Assembly (NCBI GenBank): GCA_030038715.1 | Contig: JASHSO010000040.1 | Span: 1-10,444, forward strand | Length of the DNA stretch: 10,444 bases | Reading direction: 5' to 3' | From: Streptosporangiaceae bacterium | GTDB lineage: Bacteria > Actinomycetota > Actinomycetes > Streptosporangiales > Streptosporangiaceae | The notes under the pieces: generated by a model | Told to the model about the DNA's origin: nothing | Databases searched by the model: none | The model's input: only the letters and a program-made list of their open reading frames with translations | Shown: positions 1 through 5,592 of the stretch, piece by piece | How positions within the stretch are numbered: the first letter of the stretch is position 1 | Layout of the letters: each line of letters opens with the position of its first letter | Position numbers and translations under genes: made by a program

Positions 1-590
1 CGTTGTGGCATTTCACCTGGCAACCGGACCGCCACGAACCTGGTGACAGCGTCGTCTCTGTCGTGCACGTCGGTTGCCACGGCCACCAGGCCATAGAGCT
101 CGGCTGCGAATACTCCGGCCAGAGCCGCATCGAGTTGCCCGTCCGCGACCTGGCTGGCGGCGTCCGAATTGGAGGCCGCCGGGAGCCACTCCGCTTCTGG
201 CAGGTTGGCCAGCAGCCACCGCCGGCACTGCGGCTGGGCGACCGGATGACCGCCAACGGACTTGATGTCGGCTAGCGTCGTTCCCGGCCTGACCAGGAGG
301 GCAAATTCCACCGGCAGCAGCACCTCGGCGCAGATCACAAGCTCGGTCCCGACCGCAAGCTCGTCTAGGGTCGCGGTGACGGCGCCTTCGACTGAGCTTT
401 CGATAGGCACGACGCCGAGCTCGGCGGTCCCGACTCTGATGGCCTCGAGCGTGGCCTGGATCGTGGCGCACGGCAGCGCATCTGGCTGGGTATCGAACTG
501 GACAGCCGGTGGGCCGACCGAGCGCAGCGCGCGAACCGCCGCCTCGGTAAAGGTCCCGCGCGGGCCCAGGTAGGAGTACCGGTACGTCAC
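1..590 (-). CDS. pheA: Prephenate dehydratase (3' end outside window)
   Basis: Converts prephenate to phenylpyruvate in phenylalanine biosynthesis, in the cytoplasm. Translating the minus strand from GTG at 588-590 gives 196 codons with no stop before the window edge. Visible family motifs are YLGPRGTFTEAA near residue 7, a VPIESSVEG stretch (usual form PIENS), SNSDAASQVADG, and the catalytic TRF triplet (AVTRF) near residue 183. This covers essentially the whole catalytic domain. The C-terminal ACT regulatory domain, which senses phenylalanine in this family, would lie beyond position 1. The start is well constrained: a TAG stop lies in frame four codons upstream, leaving only this GTG, although no good ribosome site precedes it. 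It lies 13 nt behind the glycosyltransferase stop and is probably co-transcribed with it. The Asn-to-Ser change in PIENS is the only oddity seen. Identification is firm. Confidence 0.93.
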   Translation of the reverse strand, partial: MTYRYSYLGPRGTFTEAAVRALRSVGPPAVQFDTQPDALPCATIQATLEAIRVGTAELGVVPIESSVEGAVTATLDELAVGTELVICAEVLLPVEFALLVRPGTTLADIKSVGGHPVAQPQCRRWLLANLPEAEWLPAASNSDAASQVADGQLDAALAGVFAAELYGLVAVATDVHDRDDAVTRFVAVRLPGEMPQ

Positions 591-603
591 CGGATCATGC
601 TAG

Positions 604-1350
604 CTATGCCCGCTTGCCACGCACCCAGCGAGCGGCGGGGTCCCGGACCGCGAGCGCTCGCGCCACATCGACGAACTGGTCAAGCCGGTGGAACTGGGCA
701 CGCCAGTCGTTCCCAGTGGCCCGATGGGAGAGCGGAACCTCCACCTCGGTGATTCGCATGCCCTTGCGGGCCAGGTCGATGGTCAGTCCGGTTTCTGCTC
801 CCCAGCCCGCCGCCAGCGGCAGTGCCGCCGCAAACGCGGTCCTGGTCAGGCAGCGGATGCCATTGAGTGGCTGGGCGGGCCGCCAGCCGACGGCCCGCTC
901 GGTGCCCGCAGCCGCCGTCGCGACGACGATTCCGAGTCCGCCGAGGCGCACTCGATCGGCGAAGACCGCGATCGTCATATCGGCGGTCCCTGCTCGTATC
1001 GGATCAGCCAGCGGCCCGGCTTCCGCAGCGCTCTCGGCTAGGTCGGCGTCGAGGAAGAGCAGGTGGCGCGGCGCTGGTTTGGTGCCGGCGCGTTCGGCTT
1101 CAACCGACTCGATCAGCCTGACGGCCTCCGCCCCGGTTTCCATCGCGGCAGCCTTGCCGCGACCTCGGGCATGCCTGACCACCTGAGCGCCTGCCGCTAC
1201 GGCTATGGCCCCGGTGCCGTCGCGGGACCCGTCGTCCACTACGACGACGATGTCCGCACCCGGAAGGCCGCGTGCTCCGGTGACAGTCGCGCTGACTAGT
1301 TCGGCCTCGTTCCGTGCCGGGATGATGACTGCAAGGTCGCCTGACGGCAT
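604..1350 (-). CDS. Family 2 glycosyltransferase (GT-A fold)
   Basis: A 248-residue cytoplasmic or membrane-associated glycosyltransferase that uses a nucleotide sugar; acceptor unknown. The N-terminus has the GT2 start VIIPARNE (residues 8-15), then VVVDDGSRDGT with the nucleotide-binding DDGS at 39-42, a GRGKAAAM loop at 63-70, and the metal-binding DAD (DxD) at 101-103. A later GWGAETGL segment (182-189) and PLSHR (206-210) resemble the acceptor and catalytic region of enzymes related to dolichol-phosphate-mannose and glucosyl-3-phosphoglycerate synthases. There is no transmembrane tail. An AGGA ribosome site lies 8 nt before the ATG, which supports this start. It lies between a STAS regulator and pheA on the same strand. 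The GT-A glycosyltransferase call is secure; the exact donor and product are not determinable here. Confidence 0.88.
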   Translation of the reverse strand: MPSGDLAVIIPARNEAELVSATVTGARGLPGADIVVVVDDGSRDGTGAIAVAAGAQVVRHARGRGKAAAMETGAEAVRLIESVEAERAGTKPAPRHLLFLDADLAESAAEAGPLADPIRAGTADMTIAVFADRVRLGGLGIVVATAAAGTERAVGWRPAQPLNGIRCLTRTAFAAALPLAAGWGAETGLTIDLARKGMRITEVEVPLSHRATGNDWRAQFHRLDQFVDVARALAVRDPAARWVRGKRA

Positions 1351-1398
1351 GAGCGCGATCCTAGTGCCGCCCCGTCTGGCTGCCGAGGGACTTGCGGG

Positions 1399-1740
1399 CT
1401 AGCGCTGGGACCTCGTCGCTCGAACCGGGTCGTCAAGCACTGTGAAGACCGACTCCAACCCAGTTACTTGCAGGACCTTGCGGGTGGCCGACCCGGGGCT
1501 GGCGAGCTGGAACTCACCCCCGTGTTCGCGCGCGTACCTATGCGCCGCGAGAAGCACGTTCATGCCGGTCGAATCGCAGAAATCGACACCGGACATGTCA
1601 ACGATCAGCCGCACCTGGCCGGCGCTCAGCGTGGAGATCAGCTCAGACTGCAGCCGTGGCGCCGTATATAGATCGATCTCACCCGTCACGGACATTACCG
1701 TGTGATCACCTTGCGACCAGGTCGTGACCTTTAGCTCCAC
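1399..1740 (-). CDS. STAS-domain anti-sigma factor antagonist (SpoIIAA/RsbV-like)
   Basis: A 113-residue single STAS domain. Such proteins bind an anti-sigma kinase of the RsbW/SpoIIAB type and free an alternative sigma factor; phosphorylation of a conserved serine switches them off. The N-terminus MELKVTTWSQGDHTVMSV followed by GEIDLYTAP (20-28) is the usual first strand and helix. The phosphoacceptor motif is DFCDSTGM (53-60), with Ser57 the likely acceptor. No partner kinase or sigma factor gene is in the window. The GTG start fits family N-termini and lies 7 nt downstream of a TAGTCT box, consistent with a leaderless message; no Shine-Dalgarno is seen. It is the first gene of a same-strand run STAS, glycosyltransferase, pheA. 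The family is certain; its place in a named stress pathway is not. Confidence 0.9.
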   Translation of the reverse strand: MELKVTTWSQGDHTVMSVTGEIDLYTAPRLQSELISTLSAGQVRLIVDMSGVDFCDSTGMNVLLAAHRYAREHGGEFQLASPGSATRKVLQVTGLESVFTVLDDPVRATRSQR

Positions 1741-1747
1741 GTGGCGC

Positions 1748-1776
1748 AGACTACCGGCCCATGCCGATAACGGCTA
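1748..1776 (-). promoter_or_regulatory. Putative leaderless promoter of the STAS gene
   Basis: Reading the minus strand, TAGTCT (plus 1748-1753) fits the TAnnnT actinobacterial -10 pattern and ends exactly 7 nt before the GTG start. A weak -35, TAGCCG (plus 1771-1776; three of six matches to TTGACA), is 17 nt further upstream. No Shine-Dalgarno separates box and start, as expected for a leaderless transcript. This is prediction only. Confidence 0.4.
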
Positions 1777-1847
1777 GATGCGAACCCCATTGTGCTGGAA
1801 ACTGCGTGCCAGACTCGGCCGGCCCGGCACCTCGCACCGCAGCCCGG

Positions 1848-1875
1848 GTGCGACGCTTCGGACCCGGCGTACACT
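1848..1875 (+). promoter_or_regulatory. Putative leaderless promoter of the small membrane protein
   Basis: TACACT at 1870-1875 is a good actinobacterial -10 box and ends 7 nt before the ATG at 1883. A weak -35 candidate, GTGCGA (1848-1853), is 16 nt upstream. The lack of a ribosome site between the box and the ATG suggests transcription starts at or next to the start codon. This site is one argument for starting the gene at 1883 rather than further upstream. Confidence 0.45.
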
Positions 1876-1882
1876 GGATCGC

Positions 1883-2062
1883 ATGCTTCGGATAGCACTG
1901 ATAGTCATAGCCGCGGTAATTCTGATCATGGTCATCTTCGCCATCGTCGGAATGCTGTTCAGGCTGGCCCTGATCGCGGCGGTCTTCCTGGCTGCCGGCG
2001 CGGCTATCGGCTGGTTCCGGCGCGGGCGCCGGTCGTCACGACGCCAGGATCGCTGGAGCTAG
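1883..2062 (+). CDS. Small hydrophobic membrane protein, unknown function
   Basis: A 59-residue protein, nearly all hydrophobic for residues 2-45 and ending in a basic tail (FRRGRRSSRRQDRWS). One long or, more likely, two short transmembrane helices are visible: about 3-24 and 27-44, separated by MLFR. The positive tail would place the C-terminus in the cytoplasm. The frame is open further upstream to 1778, but that extension is arginine-rich and non-hydrophobic. The ATG at 1883 directly follows a -10-like TACACT, so I start here. It is divergent from the STAS gene and convergent with the deiminase. I do not recognise a family. It could be a small envelope protein or an accessory subunit; nothing here shows which. 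Confidence 0.65.
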   Translation: MLRIALIVIAAVILIMVIFAIVGMLFRLALIAAVFLAAGAAIGWFRRGRRSSRRQDRWS

Positions 2063-2105
2063 CCTGCCGACTGCCGGGGCCAAACGTGAATCGCGGTGCC
2101 CAAGG

Positions 2106-2121
2106 TCAGCATGCATGCTGA
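2106..2121. repeat. Perfect 16-nt palindrome at the deiminase stop codon
   Basis: TCAGCATGCATGCTGA is identical to its own reverse complement. It includes the TGA stop and last codons of the deiminase gene and lies 43 bp past the convergent small membrane-protein gene. It has no loop and no T-run, so it is not a standard intrinsic terminator. It could be a protein site or chance. Confidence 0.5.
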
Positions 2122-3662
2122 GCTAAGAGCCGCGGATCGCCCGGTTTCGGTATCTGTCTGCCGCGGACTTGCCCGCGCTGCTCCGACGAGCGCGGGTTCG
2201 GCCTTGCACGCACGCGCCTGAGGAAGCGGCCGTGACCTGATTCCCGGTCATTGTGGACCGGCACCGGCTGCGCCTGAATTGCGACGCTGGCCGACACCGC
2301 CTCGCTCGAGTAGCGGCCGACTGAGGCTGCCGCCAGTGGACGCCCCGCCAGAGCGACGCTCGGCCAAGGCTCGGCCGCGACGCCGCCAAGCTGGTACGGC
2401 ACTTCTGCGCCGGCCGGCACCTCCGTCGACGCGGCCGCGGGATCCCTGCCAACGGGGCAGGACATGCAGCGCGGGCCACCGCGAACGCTGCCGAGTTCGC
2501 TGCTGGGAACGCGAATCACCAGGACACCCGCGTCCTCAAGCCGGGAGTTGGTCCGCGAGTTCCGCTCGTGGCTGATGACAACCCTCCGGCCGACGGCCAG
2601 CACGTTGCTGCCCTCATCCCATTGAGCGTCCGGCCACGGCATGCGCGGCCCGATACGCGGCCCGCACGGCCCGCACGGCGGATCGGTTCCCGGATCGATG
2701 ACGCGTAGCCGCTCGAGGCCCATCGCCTGAGCCGCCGCTTCCAAGAATGGCCGAGGTCTGGATACCCGCATTCCGTCCCGCCGTTGCGAGATTGAGTGCG
2801 CAGTCAGCGAGTAGGCGACCGCGGGGTGCATGACGACCGTGTCGATGTCTACGATCGCGCAGCACGTATCCAGGTGACCGCTACCGCCCTGCTGGCTCAT
2901 GGGGACCGCCAGCACGGCGTGCACCAAGCCCGCGTCGAAGGCATGCCGTGCCAGCCGCTCCGCGCCGGCCGGGGTGGTCCGCTGGCCTACGCCGATCGCG
3001 ATTACCCCAGGCGCGAGCATCAGCACGTCTCCGCCGTCTACGTGCTCGAGCTCTGGCCCGTACAGCCACTTGGTGCCCGCGAACCTCGGATGGTGCCGGT
3101 AGATCACTCTCGTCAGAGCCGCCTCCCGCCGACGTCGGTCACAGGCAAGGCTGGCGACCGCCACTCTGTCGCTGATCCAGAAGCTCGAGTCCTTCGTGAA
3201 CATGAGGTTCGGCAGCGGTTCGAGCACGAAATCATGACGGTCCAGCAGTTCGAATACCAGCCCATGCCCGATTTTCAGCTCGTCTGGTGTCACGCCAGCG
3301 ATCAGGACCTGGGCCAGCGGCGCAGGCCCGAGGTCGTCCAGATAAGACCGCAGCTGCCCGCGCAGCTCGTCGCCCAGGCCGCCGCCTGCCAGAGCCACCC
3401 GAATGGCCTCGTCTCGCGCCAGCTGATACTCCAGCGCGTCCTGCAGAAGCTCAGTGACGTACAAGACCTCAGCACCATGGTCTCGGAGCTCCTGGCTGAG
3501 AATGTCGTGCTCCTGGCGAGCACGGCTCACCCATGGCAGCGTGTCGAACAGCAGTCGGTCCCTGTGCCGTGGACTAATTCGCTGCAACTCCGGGCCTGGC
3601 CTGTGCATGAGCACGGTCCGAAGCCGACCAACCTCGCTGTCCACGCCATGGGTCTGGCCCAC
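2106..3662 (-). CDS. arcA: Divergent arginine deiminase family protein with 110-residue tail
   Basis: Arginine deiminases hydrolyse L-arginine to citrulline and ammonia. Using the GTG at 3660-3662, the protein has 518 residues. Family landmarks in order are DSEVGRLRTVLMHRPG near the start, PNLMFTKD (catalytic Asp158), HVDGGDVL (207-214), GHLDT (catalytic His263, Asp265), QWDEGSNVLA, ERN, and GGPRCMSCP with nucleophile Cys399. Three features are odd. The GGD motif is preceded by Asp209 where the family normally has Glu. About a dozen extra residues rich in Pro, Gly and Cys precede QWDEGSN. The normal family end (CPVGRDP) is followed by 110 residues with no recognised domain and one TTA codon. 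The frame is open to GTG 3797, but that extra stretch looks non-coding; GTG 3644 is another candidate start. The family is certain; activity on arginine is uncertain. Confidence 0.85.
   Translation of the reverse strand: MGQTHGVDSEVGRLRTVLMHRPGPELQRISPRHRDRLLFDTLPWVSRARQEHDILSQELRDHGAEVLYVTELLQDALEYQLARDEAIRVALAGGGLGDELRGQLRSYLDDLGPAPLAQVLIAGVTPDELKIGHGLVFELLDRHDFVLEPLPNLMFTKDSSFWISDRVAVASLACDRRRREAALTRVIYRHHPRFAGTKWLYGPELEHVDGGDVLMLAPGVIAIGVGQRTTPAGAERLARHAFDAGLVHAVLAVPMSQQGGSGHLDTCCAIVDIDTVVMHPAVAYSLTAHSISQRRDGMRVSRPRPFLEAAAQAMGLERLRVIDPGTDPPCGPCGPRIGPRMPWPDAQWDEGSNVLAVGRRVVISHERNSRTNSRLEDAGVLVIRVPSSELGSVRGGPRCMSCPVGRDPAAASTEVPAGAEVPYQLGGVAAEPWPSVALAGRPLAAASVGRYSSEAVSASVAIQAQPVPVHNDRESGHGRFLRRVRARPNPRSSEQRGQVRGRQIPKPGDPRLLAQHAC
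2644..2680. repeat. Short GC-rich tandem repeats inside the deiminase gene
   Basis: The plus strand shows near-repeats built on GCGGCCCG and GGCCCGCAC: gcggcccgatac, gcggcccgcac, ggcccgcac. They encode the extra Pro/Gly/Cys residues just before QWDEGSN. Slippage duplication is the likely origin. Confidence 0.55.
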
Positions 3663-3688
3663 CGCATGCCCCCCGCTGTCACCGCAAT

Positions 3689-3704
3689 GCGGGCCACGGC
3701 CCGC
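3689..3704. repeat. Inverted repeat upstream of the deiminase gene
   Basis: GCGGGCC-ac-GGCCCGC is a perfect 7-bp inverted repeat with a 2-nt centre, 26 bp ahead of the GTG at 3662. It lies in the 212-bp gap (3663-3874) between the deiminase and marR genes. No T-run follows, so it is more likely an operator or leader hairpin than a terminator. I see no other gene or clear promoter in this gap. Confidence 0.4.
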
Positions 3705-3874
3705 TCGCGCTGGTGTCCATGTGCCGCCGCCCGATCGCCGTACGCGCACTGCGCAGGTACCGGCGTGGGCGCGCGAAGTCCCCGCGGGAAGTATCACCAG
3801 TCCGGGCGGCCGTTACGCGCATCTGACGGCATTAGCCAGGCCATTTCGCGCGGGGTCACCGTCGGCGGGCCCGG

Positions 3875-4372
3875 CTAAGCAGAGGCGCCTGCGGCCACGT
3901 CGAGCAGACCCTCGGCAGCGAGGCCGCGGACCAGGCCGCGTAGGCCCGCAGCCAAACCCGCCCGCTCGTCGTCCGACAAGGTCGCAAGTATTCGTGCCGG
4001 GCGTGACTGCCAGGCTTGCCACAACCTGTCTGCCACCGCGCCACCCTGCGGGGTCAGGTACAGCCGGACGTAGCGCTGGTTCTCCTCGTCCCGGCCGCGC
4101 CGGACCCAGCCCTTCCGTTCCAGGCCCGCGGCCAGCCGACTGACCGTGCTCTTGTCCAGGCCGAGCAGCCCGGCCAGCTCGCCCTGGGCGATACCACGCG
4201 CCGAGACAAGCTCGATCAGCGCACGTGCCTCCGATGCCGACAGCACTGGCAGTCCGTCGGCTGGGTCGCCGGTGCCGCAGCCGCCGGCGCTTTGCGGATG
4301 GTCCATGCTCGGACCTATGACGCGCAGCAGCTGGGTCAGCAGCCGTTCGAGCTCGCCATCGTCGGGAGACAC
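3875..4372 (-). CDS. MarR-family transcriptional regulator
   Basis: A 165-residue dimeric winged-helix repressor or activator that binds DNA in the cytoplasm. The winged helix occupies about residues 45-108. The recognition helix is LDKSTVSRLAAGLERKGWV (72-90), and the wing is RGRDEENQRYVRLYLT, both close to the MarR pattern. Flanking helices for dimerisation are at 5-22 and 112-157. The frame is open to 4444, but that would run through the operators; the GTG at 4370-4372 gives the normal family length and N-terminus (SPDDGELERLL). Only a weak ribosome site (GCAGG) precedes it. It is divergent from the ABC exporter, with two inverted repeats between them, one covering its probable -10 (TACAAC, plus 4389-4394). 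Autoregulation and control of the exporter are likely. The ligand is unknown. Confidence 0.88.
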   Translation of the reverse strand: MSPDDGELERLLTQLLRVIGPSMDHPQSAGGCGTGDPADGLPVLSASEARALIELVSARGIAQGELAGLLGLDKSTVSRLAAGLERKGWVRRGRDEENQRYVRLYLTPQGGAVADRLWQAWQSRPARILATLSDDERAGLAAGLRGLVRGLAAEGLLDVAAGASA

Positions 4373-4388
4373 GCCTGCCACACCAACA

Positions 4389-4403
4389 GTTGTACCGCAC
4401 AAC
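4389..4403. promoter_or_regulatory. Probable MarR operator, site 1
   Basis: GTTGTaccgcACAAC is a perfect 5-bp inverted repeat with a 5-nt spacer, of the size and TTGT/ACAA type bound by MarR dimers. It covers the likely marR -10 (TACAAC on the minus strand) and a possible -35 (TTGTAC, 4390-4395) of the exporter promoter. The sequence is seen; regulator binding is inferred from position. Confidence 0.6.
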
Positions 4404-4414
4404 CGTGCTGATGG

Positions 4415-4420
4415 TACAGT
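4415..4420 (+). promoter_or_regulatory. Putative -10 box for the ABC exporter operon
   Basis: TACAGT matches the actinobacterial TAnnnT -10 pattern and lies between the two operator-like repeats. The -35 candidate TTGTAC (4390-4395) is 19 nt upstream, slightly long. Transcription would start near 4427, placing operator site 2 just downstream of it, where a bound repressor would block the polymerase. This is predicted, not shown. Confidence 0.4.
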
Positions 4421-4432
4421 CGCCGCGTGATA

Positions 4433-4447
4433 GTTGCCCCGCACAAC
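4433..4447. promoter_or_regulatory. Probable MarR operator, site 2
   Basis: GTTGCcccgcACAAC differs from site 1 at only two positions and keeps the same spacing. One flanking base pair (A/T) extends the symmetry to AGTTG/CAACT. Its centre is 44 bp from that of site 1, about four helical turns, so two dimers would bind the same face of the DNA. Confidence 0.6.
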
Positions 4448-4470
4448 TCACAAGGTCGCCGGCTAGCTAG

Positions 4471-5592
4471 GTGAACAACAAGTATTCCAGGTCGCGGCTG
4501 CACGGCCGGATCGTCGCCGGCATCCGCGCGCATGGCACCGGCCGCCTCGCCGCGCCCGGCGAGCTGCGAGCCGGGGACGTCGGCGTGCTGTCGCCCGAGG
4601 CGCCAGCAGAGTCGCTCGCCCAGCTCGCGCGCCGCCATGGCCTGCGGCCTAGCTCATACCGCCCGTCGATGCCTGCCTACATCCGGGAGCTGTGGCGCCG
4701 GTGGAGCTTCATCGTGGCGTTCGCCACCGCGCGAAACGTCGCCATGTACACCGAGGCCAAGCTCGGGCAGCTCTGGCAGTTCCTCACGCCGCTGCTTAAC
4801 GCCGGCGTCTACTTCCTGATCTTCGGGGTGCTGCTGCACATCAACCGAGGCATTCCGAACTACCTCGCCTTCCTGGTAACCGGCGTCTTCGTCTTCAATT
4901 TCTCGCAGCGCGCCTTCATCACCACGTCGAGCGTCGTCACCGACAGCCTGCCGCTGATCAGGGCGCTGCAGTTCCCGCGGGCCGCGCTGCCGCTGGCCTA
5001 CGTGATGATCGAGTTCGAGCAGATGCTGCTCTCGATGGTGGTGCTCGCCGCCATCGTGCTGGCAACCGGAGAGCCACTCACCCTGTACTGGCTTCTTGCC
5101 ATCCCGGCGCTGCTGCTACAGACGATCTTCAACGTCGGCGTGGGGCTGTTCGTCGCGAGGCTCGGTGCCCAGGTCAACGACTTCAGCCAGCTCCTGCCGT
5201 TCCTGATGCGCACCTGGCTGTACGTGTCTGGCGTGCTTTACCAGATCTCCACTCTGGACCTCAAAGATCACCCGGGAGTCGTCACGCTGCTGGAGATCAA
5301 CCCCGCCGCGATCTACATCACGCTCGTCCGCGAGGCGCTGCTGACCACCCAGCGAGAAAGCACGCCGGGCAGCAAGCCCTACAACGCTGCCAACTGCAGT
5401 CTCTGGAACAAACAGGGCCATCTGTCAGCTGCTCAGGACGTGAAGTACCAGGCTTACAGCGCCTACTGCCACTATGTGGGGTATGTCAACCCCGACAAGT
5501 TCTGGTACATCGCAATAGGCTGGGCGGCGTTCGGCCTGGTGGTCGGGTTCTGGTTCTTCTGGCGAGCGGAGACGAGATACGGGCGTGGCTGA
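4471..5592 (+). CDS. ABC-2 type exporter permease (TagG/Wzm-like)
   Basis: A 373-residue membrane subunit of an ABC exporter of the type that moves lipid-linked polysaccharide or teichoic acid across the membrane. After a polar N-terminus of about 75 residues there are about six hydrophobic segments, near 103-123, 131-152, 172-199, 205-229, 240-259 and 345-365. The segment AKLGQLWQFLTPLLNAGVYF and the NPAAIYITLVREALL stretch (277-291) are typical of the ABC2_membrane family. A polar loop of about 53 residues (292-344) before the last helix, with Cys309 and Cys333, should lie outside the cell. A TAG stop lies in frame immediately before GTG 4471, so translation cannot start earlier; no strong ribosome site is seen. 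It overlaps the ATPase gene by 8 nt. No glycan-synthesis genes are adjacent, so the cargo is unknown. Confidence 0.9.
   Translation: MNNKYSRSRLHGRIVAGIRAHGTGRLAAPGELRAGDVGVLSPEAPAESLAQLARRHGLRPSSYRPSMPAYIRELWRRWSFIVAFATARNVAMYTEAKLGQLWQFLTPLLNAGVYFLIFGVLLHINRGIPNYLAFLVTGVFVFNFSQRAFITTSSVVTDSLPLIRALQFPRAALPLAYVMIEFEQMLLSMVVLAAIVLATGEPLTLYWLLAIPALLLQTIFNVGVGLFVARLGAQVNDFSQLLPFLMRTWLYVSGVLYQISTLDLKDHPGVVTLLEINPAAIYITLVREALLTTQRESTPGSKPYNAANCSLWNKQGHLSAAQDVKYQAYSAYCHYVGYVNPDKFWYIAIGWAAFGLVVGFWFFWRAETRYGRG

Noticed and set aside
13..471. 152-codon minus-strand open frame
   Set aside because: It is a shifted frame inside pheA. The true frame reads through to the window edge and carries prephenate dehydratase motifs.
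3663..3797. N-terminal extension of the deiminase to GTG 3797
   Set aside because: The 45 added residues are Arg/Gly-rich, match no part of the family and lack a ribosome site. Homologous sequence begins at DSEVGRL, next to GTG 3662 and 3644.
2796..3878. 360-codon plus-strand open frame
   Set aside because: It lies antisense to the deiminase gene, whose family motifs are unmistakable. The plus-strand product has no recognisable motif and reflects codon bias in high-G+C DNA.
4373..4444. N-terminal extension of the MarR protein to 4444
   Set aside because: It would translate through the operator and promoter region and exceed the usual family N-terminus; GTG 4372 fits better.
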